Below, piece after piece: positions 27,013 to 36,306 of a stretch of DNA of 64,000 nucleotides; the stretch's first letter is position 1; each line of letters opens with the position of its first letter. A model generated the notes under the pieces. That model saw only the letters and a program-made list of their open reading frames with translations. It ran no database searches and was not told where the DNA came from. The translations under genes and the position numbers were made by a program. The DNA comes from Pedobacter sp. MR2016-24 (GTDB lineage Bacteria > Bacteroidota > Bacteroidia > Sphingobacteriales > Sphingobacteriaceae): NCBI RefSeq assembly GCF_026239655.1, contig NZ_JAPIVO010000008.1, positions 186,001-250,000 of the forward strand. Direction: 5' to 3'.

Positions 27013-28434
27013 TTATCTGTATCCTTGATTTTGAGTAAGATTCGGATTGGTATCAATAGCCGTTTGTGGTATAGGGAACAATTGGGCGAACGACTGCCAG
27101 GTGGCCGGCTTTACAGCAGCAAGTATGGTATTGATCCTGCCTGTTCTTTTCAGGCTCAGCCAGCGGTCACCACGTTCACAAAACAATTCTATTCTACGCT
27201 CCTGAAGTATCGCATCATCAATATTCACATCAGCGGGTAAAGGATCAAGCCCTGCCCGGTCCCTAATAGTTGTAACGTCAGCCAATGCCAATGCACGGTT
27301 TCCTGATGCGGCATATGCTTCTGCACGGATCAGGTACATTTCTGCTAACCGAATCACTGTTGGTACTTCAAACCTCTGCGAAGTAGTTGCCGACTCGCTG
27401 TCGTAGTTCTGGTACTTATAAGGTTCTGCTGCTGTTACTCCGTTCTTAGTGACCTCCCTCACCCATGCCGTACGGCGCAGGTCATTTGGTTCAAATGCTG
27501 CCAGTAAGCCATCACTAAGTGTAAAGGACAGTGAAAATGAAAATGGATTACTTACAAAAGCCTGTCCTTCATTGGTATAACCAGATGTGGCATTAAGTAC
27601 AGAGCCAAATTGTAAAATTGCTTCCCTGGAGTTTGCCAGAAAAACATCGTTCAACTGAGTCCCCGGCAGTAACTGATACAAGGCTGTATGGCCAATGACT
27701 TCACTTGCATTTCTGATGGCTTCCTGGGCATTACCTGTAGCCAGATAGGCTCTTGATAATAGTGCTGAAGCAGTACTCCGGTTGGCCTGCATCCGGTTAC
27801 TTACCCCTCCATTCGAAACATAATCTTCACCTAAATCGGCTTTCGCCTCATTCAGATCTTGAATAATCTGGTTATATACAACGCTGGCGGCAACACGTGG
27901 AGTTAATGCAGTCTGATCTACGTTTGTGGACAGCACCAGTGGAACATCTCCAAAGAGACTAACCAGCTGCAGGTAACAATAAGCACGCATTGTCTTTGCT
28001 TCGGCCACAATTTGTTTTGATACCGCAGCATTCACGGCCGGGTTACCGGTAAGTCCGATAATAATACTATTGAACTGGTAAATAACGGTGTAGGAATCTG
28101 TCCAGATATCTGAGGTATAGGAACTGGTAAGTGGCTCATAGGTATTATTCTGCAGCGCGGCATAACGTGCCGTTCCTGATAGTGCCCGCAGTTCATCAGC
28201 GGCCAGCGCATTGGCCAGCGTAAGGTTAACGCTATAGGTTTGGGATTGAGATATCCTGCTGTAAGCACCGGAAAGAGCTGATTTTGCGGTCTCAACGGAG
28301 CCAAAAACTACTTCCGATGGACGCTCATTTTTTGGTGGGTCAATATCCAGCATTTTTTCACATCCCAATACCGTAGACAATATTGCGAGGAAACAAACGG
28401 ATCTTAAGAGTTTATATAAATTATCCATGATCAT
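27013..28434 (-). CDS. SusD/RagB-family outer-membrane lipoprotein
   Basis: 473 residues. Signal peptide with lipobox STVLGC (Cys at about 25) followed by EKMLDIDPP, the standard SusD start. Helical TPR-like body with YCYLQLVSLFGDVPLVLS (residues about 152-170), RASTAxALLSRAYLATGNAQEA and the C-terminal SusD block AEMYLIRAEAYAASGNRA, RRIELFCERGDRWLSLKRTG, ending FPIPQTAIDTNPNLTQNQGY. It is the surface lid of the SusC-type receptor encoded 5 bp upstream. No glycoside hydrolase is present in the locus, so the substrate need not be a glycan. Confidence 0.9.
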   Translation of the reverse strand: MIMDNLYKLLRSVCFLAILSTVLGCEKMLDIDPPKNERPSEVVFGSVETAKSALSGAYSRISQSQTYSVNLTLANALAADELRALSGTARYAALQNNTYEPLTSSYTSDIWTDSYTVIYQFNSIIIGLTGNPAVNAAVSKQIVAEAKTMRAYCYLQLVSLFGDVPLVLSTNVDQTALTPRVAASVVYNQIIQDLNEAKADLGEDYVSNGGVSNRMQANRSTASALLSRAYLATGNAQEAIRNASEVIGHTALYQLLPGTQLNDVFLANSREAILQFGSVLNATSGYTNEGQAFVSNPFSFSLSFTLSDGLLAAFEPNDLRRTAWVREVTKNGVTAAEPYKYQNYDSESATTSQRFEVPTVIRLAEMYLIRAEAYAASGNRALALADVTTIRDRAGLDPLPADVNIDDAILQERRIELFCERGDRWLSLKRTGRINTILAAVKPATWQSFAQLFPIPQTAIDTNPNLTQNQGYR

Positions 28435-28439
28435 TAGAA

Positions 28440-31400
28440 TTAAAAGGTGAATTGTAAGGCTCCAACAATGGTTCTTAACGGTGGTAAGCTGACACCTTGC
28501 GATTCAGGGTCAAAGCCCAGATAGTTGGTAATGGTGAATAAATTCTGCGCTTGTAACTGAATTCTCAATTTCTGCAGCTTCATTCTTTTGAGCCATTTAC
28601 CGGTAAAATCATAAGCCAGGTTTACATTTTTAAGTCGAATAAATGAAGCATCTGTCAATAGTGCATCAGAACTGGTATAATCACTATAAGCGTCATAAGC
28701 ATCATCGTAGGTACTGGTAATCTGCGGCTGTCCGGGTAATCCGGCATTCACATATTCCAGTATAGGTTGTGCTGCTGCATTGTACATAAAGCCCGGAGGA
28801 TAGAATGATTCCGACAGAATGGTGCTGCCTTTTTGTTTTACGAACTGGAATAAGAAATCGAGTGTAATATTTTTATAGCTCAGGGTATTGGAAAGACCAC
28901 CATAAAATTTAGGTTGCGTGCCTCCAGCAAAATAGCGGTCACCTCTACCTATATCTGCATACCCATAATTTATACTGCCATTTCCGTTCAAATCCGCCAC
29001 CGTAGGCAAGCCTGTTTGCGGGTCAAATCCTGTATACTGGTAAACATAATTACTGCTCAGCGGCCTGCCCACTACATATCGTGTATAATAGGAAGTCTTT
29101 TCTATACCAGGAAAAGAAAGCAGTTTGTTTTTGTTGACAGAGAAATTGAAATCACTGCTCCATCTGAAATTAGTGTTTTTAACGTTCTGAGAAGACAAGG
29201 TAAACTCCCAGCCTTTGTTTTCCACTTCGGCAGGAAGGTTGGCCTGATAACTGTTAAATCCAGCCTGGATGCTCAATGGATAATCCACCAGCTGATTCCC
29301 GGAAATGTTTCGGTAATAGGCGGCAGACAATGATAGCTTATCTTTAAAGAACCCCAGGTCTATGCCTATATCCGTCTTTTTGGTTTGCTCCCAGCGATAA
29401 GATTCATTAGCGATCCTTGTCGGAACCAATCCGGTCACCCCATTATAATTATAGGAAACTGAGGAATAAGAATCCAGGTATTGGTAATCACCAATCTGAT
29501 CACTGCCAATGATACCATGACTTGCCCTTAACTTTCCGAAGCTGAGAAAGCTTAATCCTTTTGCGAATTTTTCCTCACTGAATACCCATGCAGCACCTGC
29601 AGAGCCAAAATTACCGTAGCGTGAATCCAAACCAAATCGTGAAGAACCATCTCTCCTGAAATTCAGGTTAAGAATATATTTACTTTCCCAATTATAATTG
29701 ATACGTGCAAATACAGAAATGTATTTATACTGACTCGATCCGCTGCTGGTACTCACAGTCTGTGCAGAAGCCAAATCTTCCAGAAAAGCATCTGAGGGAA
29801 ATCCGGAAGCTAATGTATAGTACGGCTGCTTGGAATTTTGCGACTGCCAGGTGCCGCCTAATAACGCGGTCAGACTTCCTCTTGATATTTTTCTGGTATA
29901 ATTTAACTGAGGCTCTATAATGTAATTGGTAGAATTATTATTTGCAAAAATACTTCTCGATTCATTCCAGCTCACACCAGGATCCATGGATGACATTGGG
30001 TACAAACGGGATTGATCCATGTCTGCGCGACTAAATCCCAATGAAGTTTTGAATGTTAATCCCTGGATAATGTTATAACTCAGCGTCATATTACTCACCA
30101 GCGTGCTGGAAAGGTTATTCTGCACCTGGTTCAATTGTCCTAATGGATTGGTCGGCACACCAAATGGTACCCCGCTCCAGTATAAACTACCATCCTCATT
30201 ATATAGCGGATAGTTGGGCGGGAGATTATAGGCGGCAGAAGTTAAATCCAGCACAGAAACATTATTTTTTTCTGAACTGTAAATAGCAGAAAACAAAACT
30301 TCAAATTTCTGATCCAGACTCCTGTGACCAACGTTCAGGTTGAAAGAACTTCTTTGGTATCCCTGATCTTTAGTAAAAACATTTCCCTGGCGAAGGTGGG
30401 TACCACTGAACCTGAAATTAGTCCGTTCATCACCACCACTTAAAGCTACATTAGCATCAGTCATCTGTGCCGTATTGCCAATCAGCAATTTCTGAAAGTC
30501 TGTCTGCGCATTCTGATCCCATTTTGTCAGATCATAAGCATCATCAGTTACAGGGTCTATTCCCGTATTTTCATATCCTTTACGCCTGATAGCGAGGTAT
30601 TGCTGGATACTCAACGTATTTACGAAATGACTTACTTCAGAAAAGCCCTGTTTAACCATTCCCTCTACTTTTGTTTTACCAGCCTTACCTTTTTTCGTGG
30701 TAATCAGTACCACTCCATTGGCACCCCTTGAACCGTAGATGGCCGTGGCATCTGCATCTTTCAAAACTGAAATACTTTCAATATCAGCAGGATTCAAACT
30801 GTTCAGCGGACTGGTAGAGCCATTTGCTGCATCTAAAGCAATCCCTGCCTGCGCATTTAGTGCGTCTGCCAGAAAAGGCACACCATCTACAATAAAAAGC
30901 GGATTATTTCTTCCTGCCAATGAATTTGTACCACGGATGGTAAATTTCATGGGACTACCCGGAAGACCATTTCCCTGCGTAATATATACTCCCGGAACTC
31001 TTCCCTGCAGCGCAGCAGCAGGATTGGACGCAGGTGTTTTCTCCAGGTCAGGCCCATCGATTCCATTGGATGATCCTGTACTGGTACGCTTGGTCGAAGT
31101 ACCGTAACCAATCACATTCACCTCGTCCAATCTTCCGGGATCTGGTTCCAGATTCAGATACAGTTCCTGGTTTCTGGTCGCTTTAAGTGTTGTATTTTTA
31201 TAACCTACATAGGTAAAAATCAGCAGGGTTGCATCACGCGGAATGCCAATTTGAAAGCGACCCTTAGTATCTGTTAAGGCCACATTTGAAGCGTTATTCA
31301 AACGGACAGAAACTCCTGGAAGCGGCAGCCCGGTTTCATCCAGGACAAGTCCTGTCTGCACAAATCCATTCTGTCTCGATGGTTGAACTTCTTCAGCAGC

Positions 31401-31817
31401 ATTTCCGCGGGCAGTTTTAGGTTCAAGACTTTTGAGAATGATATATTTGTTATCAATCATTTCATAAGAAACATCGTAGTCATCAAGTATCACTGTCAGA
31501 ATTTCGGCCAGGGTTTTATCTTTAAAACTGTTGCTTAGTCTCTTACTTTGGCTAATCAGCGTTTCATTGTAAACAAACTTTATTTTAGATTGAGTTTCCA
31601 GCTGCTTAACAGCTTGTTCCAGAGAAGAGTTGTTAAAGGTGACGGTATATTTTTTTTCGGACAGAGACTGTGCAGAAATAGAATTGCTGCAGATGAACAG
31701 TAAAGTCAGCAGCCAAAGTACAGTCAGACCTCTGAATTGAAAATTTGCTGAATTACCAGTGTAATCTTTATGGTGTGTGCGGACATGAAAATTCCATGTC
31801 AAATATTTTTTATACAT
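28440..31817 (-). CDS. SusC/RagA-family TonB-dependent outer-membrane receptor with STN domain
   Basis: 1125 residues. Signal region ends at SISAQ (about 50). An STN/secretin-type domain (about 58-135) marks a transducer receptor able to signal to the FecR protein encoded next to it. It is followed by a carboxypeptidase-D regulatory-like domain (GLVLDETGLPLPGVSVRL), a TonB-box region near DEVNVIGYGT, a plug (ALQGRVPGVYITQGNG, PLFIVDGVP, DIESISVLKDADATAIYGSR) and the C-terminal barrel ending LRTIVGALQFTF. Together with SusD it forms a TonB-driven uptake complex in the outer membrane. Expression should depend on the ECF sigma/FecR pair upstream. Confidence 0.92.
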   Translation of the reverse strand: MYKKYLTWNFHVRTHHKDYTGNSANFQFRGLTVLWLLTLLFICSNSISAQSLSEKKYTVTFNNSSLEQAVKQLETQSKIKFVYNETLISQSKRLSNSFKDKTLAEILTVILDDYDVSYEMIDNKYIILKSLEPKTARGNAAEEVQPSRQNGFVQTGLVLDETGLPLPGVSVRLNNASNVALTDTKGRFQIGIPRDATLLIFTYVGYKNTTLKATRNQELYLNLEPDPGRLDEVNVIGYGTSTKRTSTGSSNGIDGPDLEKTPASNPAAALQGRVPGVYITQGNGLPGSPMKFTIRGTNSLAGRNNPLFIVDGVPFLADALNAQAGIALDAANGSTSPLNSLNPADIESISVLKDADATAIYGSRGANGVVLITTKKGKAGKTKVEGMVKQGFSEVSHFVNTLSIQQYLAIRRKGYENTGIDPVTDDAYDLTKWDQNAQTDFQKLLIGNTAQMTDANVALSGGDERTNFRFSGTHLRQGNVFTKDQGYQRSSFNLNVGHRSLDQKFEVLFSAIYSSEKNNVSVLDLTSAAYNLPPNYPLYNEDGSLYWSGVPFGVPTNPLGQLNQVQNNLSSTLVSNMTLSYNIIQGLTFKTSLGFSRADMDQSRLYPMSSMDPGVSWNESRSIFANNNSTNYIIEPQLNYTRKISRGSLTALLGGTWQSQNSKQPYYTLASGFPSDAFLEDLASAQTVSTSSGSSQYKYISVFARINYNWESKYILNLNFRRDGSSRFGLDSRYGNFGSAGAAWVFSEEKFAKGLSFLSFGKLRASHGIIGSDQIGDYQYLDSYSSVSYNYNGVTGLVPTRIANESYRWEQTKKTDIGIDLGFFKDKLSLSAAYYRNISGNQLVDYPLSIQAGFNSYQANLPAEVENKGWEFTLSSQNVKNTNFRWSSDFNFSVNKNKLLSFPGIEKTSYYTRYVVGRPLSSNYVYQYTGFDPQTGLPTVADLNGNGSINYGYADIGRGDRYFAGGTQPKFYGGLSNTLSYKNITLDFLFQFVKQKGSTILSESFYPPGFMYNAAAQPILEYVNAGLPGQPQITSTYDDAYDAYSDYTSSDALLTDASFIRLKNVNLAYDFTGKWLKRMKLQKLRIQLQAQNLFTITNYLGFDPESQGVSLPPLRTIVGALQFTF

Positions 31818-31825
31818 TTGGAAGG

Positions 31826-31890
31826 TTTAATTATTTGAGAAATAAAAATTATAAAACCGAGAATCGGAGGTGTTGTCGCACCTCCGTTTT
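31826..31890 (+). ncRNA. Candidate tiny antisense RNA in the FecR-SusC gap, locus 1
   Basis: On the plus strand, opposite to all neighbouring genes, a TACATTTG box (31813-31820, TAnnTTTG) is followed by a hairpin CGGAGGTG / CACCTCCG (31865-31872, 31879-31886, 6-nt loop) and TTTT at 31887-31890. A transcript starting about 7 nt past the box would be about 65 nt long and antisense to the SusC leader. No good -33 box is present. The alternative is a structured 5' leader or partial terminator on the minus strand, where no T-tract follows. Inference only. Confidence 0.25.
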
Positions 31891-31920
31891 CAATATTGAT
31901 CCAGAGTAGTTATCTATTCA

Positions 31921-32904
31921 TTAAAAACAGCCCCCTCCCGTTAGTTTAATTTTATTGTGGTCTACTTTATAGGTTGCATTGATAGAACTGCAAAGTATCT
32001 GCAGCGATTTTTCTAAAGATAAATTGGTGAGGTCTGCTGTCAGCACACAAGAATTGTACTCGCCCGTATAACCTTCAAACTGTACATTGAACTTCTGTTC
32101 AAAGCGGCTCATGATCAGTTCAAATGGTACTTTCACAAAGGCCATGTCGTATTCAGTACCTTTGATCAGCTCCTTTATCTGCTCTTCTTTAATGGCAGGA
32201 GATATGGATTCTACCTTTCCGGCATCAGCATGAAAGGATTGGTTGGCTGAAACGAAGTATATACTGGTTTGTTTAAATGCTCCTTTTTTGGCCACCTCTA
32301 CTTTTCCTGTTAATACAGCAATAGCATAATCTTCGTTTTTATTACCTGTTTTTAAATTAAAACTGGTTCCCAAAACTGTAGTGATATAGTTTCCTGATTT
32401 TATCCTGAATGGCCAGCGTTTATTGTGTGCAATCTCAAAGAATGCTTCTCCATCTAAAACGACATCACGTGAATCTTTTCCAAATGTTTCAGGATAGGAA
32501 AAATGTGTATTTTTCTTCAGCCATACAATACTGCTGTCCGGGAGAATAATCTTTTTGATTTCATCCTGACTAATCACGGCATGTGTACTCAATCCGCCAT
32601 CAGCTATCTTACCACGATATTGGGCAGTATATAGTGTGGCACCTAAAATGAGTAGAACAGCAGCAGCTATCTTAAACCAGACAGGGAACAAACGAACAGC
32701 TTTATTTTGCTCATCGCCCATCTCCCTCTGAATCTGTTTTAACAACTTAGCCTTAGTATGTGCTTCGCTCTGCCCTTCCATGTAGACTACTTCAGGAAGG
32801 GGGGTGTCGTACCAGGCATCCAGCTCCGCCTGTTCAGTTTCGCTCAAGCGTTGCTGTCTCCACTTCAGAATCAGAAATTTCACATGTTCAGGAACAGCCA
32901 TCAT
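31921..32904 (-). CDS. FecR-family anti-sigma factor
   Basis: 327 residues. Cytoplasmic anti-sigma part about 1-70, one membrane helix at about 77-93 (FKIAAAVLLILGATLYTA), then the periplasmic FecR domain (IILPDSSIVWLKKNTHFSYP, VLDGEAFFEIAHNKRWPF) and a C-terminal DUF4974-type domain (FELIMSRFEQKFNVQFEGY, LSLEKSLQILCS). It holds the ECF sigma factor encoded upstream until the STN domain of the neighbouring SusC signals. The gene lies 81 bp after the sigma gene. A second in-frame ATG at 32901 is equally possible as start. Confidence 0.9.
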   Translation of the reverse strand: MMAVPEHVKFLILKWRQQRLSETEQAELDAWYDTPLPEVVYMEGQSEAHTKAKLLKQIQREMGDEQNKAVRLFPVWFKIAAAVLLILGATLYTAQYRGKIADGGLSTHAVISQDEIKKIILPDSSIVWLKKNTHFSYPETFGKDSRDVVLDGEAFFEIAHNKRWPFRIKSGNYITTVLGTSFNLKTGNKNEDYAIAVLTGKVEVAKKGAFKQTSIYFVSANQSFHADAGKVESISPAIKEEQIKELIKGTEYDMAFVKVPFELIMSRFEQKFNVQFEGYTGEYNSCVLTADLTNLSLEKSLQILCSSINATYKVDHNKIKLTGGGCF

Positions 32905-32985
32905 TGATAGAATTTAGTTGACAATAGTATAGCGTATATTTTCCAGCTGAATACGTACGCGGATTGAAAATAAATATGAGATTTA

Positions 32986-33588
32986 TTATTTTTGCTTCAA
33001 TATTTCGCAAATAACAAGAAAAACATAGGGATCAGAACCCTTAAAAGACTTTTTCAGCACCTTTATCGCTTTGCCTATCTGAGTTTCTACGGTCCGTGGC
33101 GACAAACCCAACTCTTCAGCAATTTTTTTAGCACTCAAACCGTCATTACGACTCATTTTAAAGATAATCTTACATTTTTCAGGCAAGCTATCAACAATTA
33201 AATCAATTCTCTGCTGTAATTCCTTCATTTCTAAAGAATGGAACTCTTCTTCCTGGGCCCATAACTCCAGATAATCTGTCGTATCAAGGGAAATATCATT
33301 TTTACGGTACTGCTGCTTCGCTATATAATGTAAAATTTCATAACGCAAAGCCGCAAAGATGTAAGTCCTGAAAGAAAATTGAAGTTCTATGCGTTGCCGG
33401 CGACGCCAGATTTTGATAAATAATTCCTGAACTATTTCCTCTGCCTCCTCAGTGCTTTTAAGCCTGTCAAAAGCCTTTGCAAGCAAAATTTTCCAGTATC
33501 GGTCATAAAGCTCAGTAACTGATGATATATCTCCATATCTTAACATGGAAATTAATTCTTCATCAGATTTGGCCTTCAACTTACTCAT
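32986..33588 (-). CDS. ECF RNA polymerase sigma factor
   Basis: 200 residues. Sigma region 2 at about 20-90 (AEEIVQELFIKIWRRRQRIE, then SFRTYIFAALRYEILHYIAK) and region 4 at about 130-185 (LPEKCKIIFKMSRNDGLSAK, then AEELGLSPRTVETQIGKAIK). It is of the Bacteroidota ECF type paired with FecR and SusC. It should direct transcription of the SusC-to-M16 operon when released by FecR. It is first in the run, with no obvious constitutive promoter box just upstream. Confidence 0.9.
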   Translation of the reverse strand: MSKLKAKSDEELISMLRYGDISSVTELYDRYWKILLAKAFDRLKSTEEAEEIVQELFIKIWRRRQRIELQFSFRTYIFAALRYEILHYIAKQQYRKNDISLDTTDYLELWAQEEEFHSLEMKELQQRIDLIVDSLPEKCKIIFKMSRNDGLSAKKIAEELGLSPRTVETQIGKAIKVLKKSFKGSDPYVFLVICEILKQK

Positions 33589-33759
33589 TAAAACAATTTG
33601 CTGTAAAATGTCCTAATATAGAAATTATTAATGAAGTGATAACGATGCCGTAAATTGTATAATATCCCGGAGAAATATGGATATTAATCAACTAAGAAAA
33701 CGGCTTAAATCAAACCGCAAACTACTGATACGCTTAATATTATAATATTATTTGATGTT

Positions 33760-35120
33760 TTAAGATGGCAAACAGCTCACATCTATTTCTTTGTTGCGCG
33801 GCAGGTCAAGAAATGGGAAACGTGATACTATTACGCGTATTTTCTTCTGACGGCTCCCTGGCTCTCCCCAAACAACTTCCAGTTCAGTGTCAGGTTCACC
33901 ATACTCAATATTGACTAAACACAGTGAGATCATTGATCTGGAATAAAAACTGTAAATCCTTCCACTGGATATACCGACTATCTCTCCGTCTTTAAGCACA
34001 TCATCACTAATAACTGCACTGTTGTTGACAGTCCATATTGGATTGGCTGCGAGCTCCATATATTGATAGGTCTCTCCTGTTTCAAAAAAAGAAGCCTGCA
34101 CTTCAGCAATATCATCAGGATTCCAAAGCAATGTAACAATACGTCTTACAGGATTCGCTATGGCTTTTCTAATGCCTGCCTCCCCCGGAAGTCATGATCA
34201 AAAACAATCCTGTTGCTCCATCCTGCTTCTACAGGGTTACAAAATCTTTTATTCAGATCACGGCCCGCACTTCCACTGATGTTTACCAAAAACTGATCGA
34301 AAGAACCGTTCAGGTAATCCATAAAGCGCTGATCTTGCGGATATGCACCCATAAAGTGAATAAAGGATTGGTAAAATCCATTTTCAGTATGGTTCATTCC
34401 ATAAACCTGCAAACCCAATTTTTCGATACGAAAATGTTCACCTGCTTTTATTATTGCCTGGTAAACTACTTCTGCATCCTTAATATTACCATGAACTTCA
34501 TAGGCTAACGTACCTGCTACACCCACCCGAAAAATACGAACGTCCGCGTCATTCTTGTTTTCATCTTCACTTTTGATGATACCTGGACGGTGTTTAAAAA
34601 ACAAAAGGTCGCGTAAGCTTTCTCCCGTAGCAGCTTCTAAAACCTCAAGTGAACGTGGTCCTCCAAGTTGAAATAAAAAGACTTCACCAGAAAGATCTTC
34701 CCCTACAACATCGTATGCCCCTGAGTCCACAAGATAATTAATATAAGGTGACAGATAATAGCTGATGTATTCATCTTCACCGATATGCAGCAACAATCCG
34801 TCAGCCATGATATTGCCCTGCTCGTTGCACATAATAGCATGACGTGCGCTACCTATAGCAAAAATTTCAAAGGTATTAACGCAGCTGTCTTTAAACAAAC
34901 GTAGTGCATCTTCTCCTTTTATGCTATATGGGTATGCAGGATTGAGACCTGCATGGAGGTAACAAGTATTTTTCCATGACATAGATTCTTGCTGAAAGTT
35001 GGAGAAAGTATAGGGTGTCAAATGAACGAATGCAGTGTTATACATCGATACAGACTCATCATACGGCAGATACGGGCTATGAGGAATATTTAGCTGTGGA
35101 CTATTCTGATCAGATTTCAT
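33760..35120 (-). pseudogene. Frameshifted LigM/GcvT-like aminomethyltransferase-family gene
   Basis: Two adjoining minus-strand frames make one protein: 34158-35120 (320 residues, ending GRQALEKP-stop) and 33760-34131 plus an in-frame upstream extension. Reading past the break, the second frame begins KAIANPVRRIVTLLWNPDD, which continues GRQALEK directly. One extra A in the A4 run (T4 at 34165-34168 on the plus strand) would restore a single frame of about 453 residues. The fold is that of folate-dependent GcvT-like proteins, closest in layout to vanillate/3-O-methylgallate O-demethylases (LigM), with YDESVSMYNTA, FEIFAIGSARHAIMC, LFQLGGPRSLEVLE, FRVGVAGTLAYEVHG and EAGWSNRIVFDHDFRGR. It may be a recent pseudogene or a base-call error. 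No tetrahydrofolate pathway partner lies beside it. Confidence 0.7.
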
Positions 35121-35242
35121 AGGGCTAGAAATGATTGTGTTTATAATTAGCTTTCTCTCAGTTGAGCAAATTTGAGTGCATAGGGATGCTACCCCATTGG
35201 GTTAGAAAGAAATAGATGATATAAAATTTTTGTTAAATTGAC

Positions 35243-35572
35243 CTAATGGGCATTTGTTTTAGAGAAGAAATTGAGGACAACTACCCCTGCGACAATGAGC
35301 AAAATCCCTATAAGAGCGGGAATGTCAAATTTTGTTTTGAAAACCACTACAGATATGATTGCAGTCAAAACGATCCCTAATCCTCCCCAGATAGCATAGG
35401 CAATGCCGAGAGGTATAAATTTAAGAGCAATAGATAAAAAATAAAAACAGGCCAAATAAGCAACTACGGTAACAACTGCAGGAATTGTTTTGGTAAACTG
35501 CTGTGAAGCATTCAGAAAACTTGAACCAATTACTTCAGAGATGATAGCCAGTGCGAGAAACAGATATTTCAT
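35243..35572 (-). CDS. Small multidrug resistance (SMR) family transporter
   Basis: 109 residues with four hydrophobic helices, the exact SMR size. The essential membrane Glu is E13 in AIISEVIGSSFLNAS, and the SMR block GLGIVLTAIISVVVFK (about 66-81) is intact. It should work as an antiparallel dimer in the inner membrane, exchanging protons for quaternary ammonium compounds or guanidinium-like cations; sequence alone does not tell which. It stands alone, with a striking palindrome upstream (35673-35690) and a Crp/Fnr-type gene beyond it on the same strand. Confidence 0.88.
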   Translation of the reverse strand: MKYLFLALAIISEVIGSSFLNASQQFTKTIPAVVTVVAYLACFYFLSIALKFIPLGIAYAIWGGLGIVLTAIISVVVFKTKFDIPALIGILLIVAGVVVLNFFSKTNAH

Positions 35573-35644
35573 GGTGATTTATTTTAAAAATAGATTTACA
35601 ATAGCTATCACCTCCCGAATTAAGGTATTCTGCTTATGATGATA

Positions 35645-35690
35645 CAAAGGTATTTATGCAAAATCATATTAAAATTACCTTAAGGTAATT
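35645..35690 (-). promoter_or_regulatory. SMR promoter region with 18-bp palindrome
   Basis: AATTACCTT/AAGGTAATT (35673-35690) is a perfect 18-bp palindrome. It lies upstream of TACCTTTG (35645-35652 on the minus strand), a full match to the TAnnTTTG -7 box, and so covers the -33 position. Further AAGGTA units lie at 35622 and 35647. The layout suggests an operator for one of the nearby Crp/Fnr proteins controlling the SMR gene. Confidence 0.45.
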
Positions 35691-35700
35691 AATAAAAATA

Positions 35701-36264
35701 TTAAATTTCTGCTCTGATACGGCTGAGGCTCTGTGGCGTAACGTTCAGATAGGTGGCAAGATCCTTGAGCGACACACGTTGAATGAGTTGAGGATATTCT
35801 TCAAGGAATTTTTTATATTGGACACTTTTTTCTTCATAAAAATAGTTGAGGAAATAATTATTAAAATAGGCAATCCGCTCTTCCAACAATTTTCTGTTCC
35901 AATTGGATAACTCCAGTGAGGTTTGAAAAAGATTCTCCAGAGCAAGTTTAGGTGCTCGGTATAACAGGGAATCTTCCACTGCTTCGCAACTAATAGATTG
36001 GGTTGTTTTACCAGTGGAAATTGGGGATGCATCCAGCATTTCATTTTCAAAGCTGAAAAAAGCCGTGTAATTTTTCTCTTCCCTGGTAAGAAAGGCCCTG
36101 GTTAAACCTGTGCATACAAAAAAAACATATCGCTCGTTCAGCCCCGGCTGAACAAAAATCTCCTTTTTTTTGACAGTCACAGGTTTGAAAAGTATTACAA
36201 GCTCTTTAATTGCCAGATCTGAAAGGCAATAACGCTGCTGCAAATGGTAAAAAAAAGGCTCCAT
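35701..36264 (-). CDS. Crp/Fnr-family transcriptional regulator
   Basis: 187 residues. Residues about 15-125 form a cyclic-nucleotide-binding-like beta barrel (TVKKKEIFVQPGLNERYVFF, GLTRAFLTREEKNYTAFFSF) without the Arg/Glu residues that bind cAMP, so the effector is unknown. Residues 160-187 are the HTH: VSLKDLATYLNVTPQSLSRI. This short variant with SLSRIR at the end is very common in Bacteroidota. It lies 128 bp upstream of the SMR gene with a palindrome between them, so SMR control is a fair guess. Confidence 0.85.
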   Translation of the reverse strand: MEPFFYHLQQRYCLSDLAIKELVILFKPVTVKKKEIFVQPGLNERYVFFVCTGLTRAFLTREEKNYTAFFSFENEMLDASPISTGKTTQSISCEAVEDSLLYRAPKLALENLFQTSLELSNWNRKLLEERIAYFNNYFLNYFYEEKSVQYKKFLEEYPQLIQRVSLKDLATYLNVTPQSLSRIRAEI

Positions 36265-36306
36265 TCTTGATGGCTTTAAGTTTACAATTATAGCTAAAAA
36301 ACGGTA

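Noticed and set aside
28914..29333. 139-codon plus-strand frame inside the first SusC
   Set aside because: Antisense shadow of the SusC barrel; no domain and no start signal.
33760..34131. Separate small gene downstream of the LigM-like gene
   Set aside because: Its sequence continues the upstream frame after a single-base shift, so it is the C-terminal part of one broken gene.
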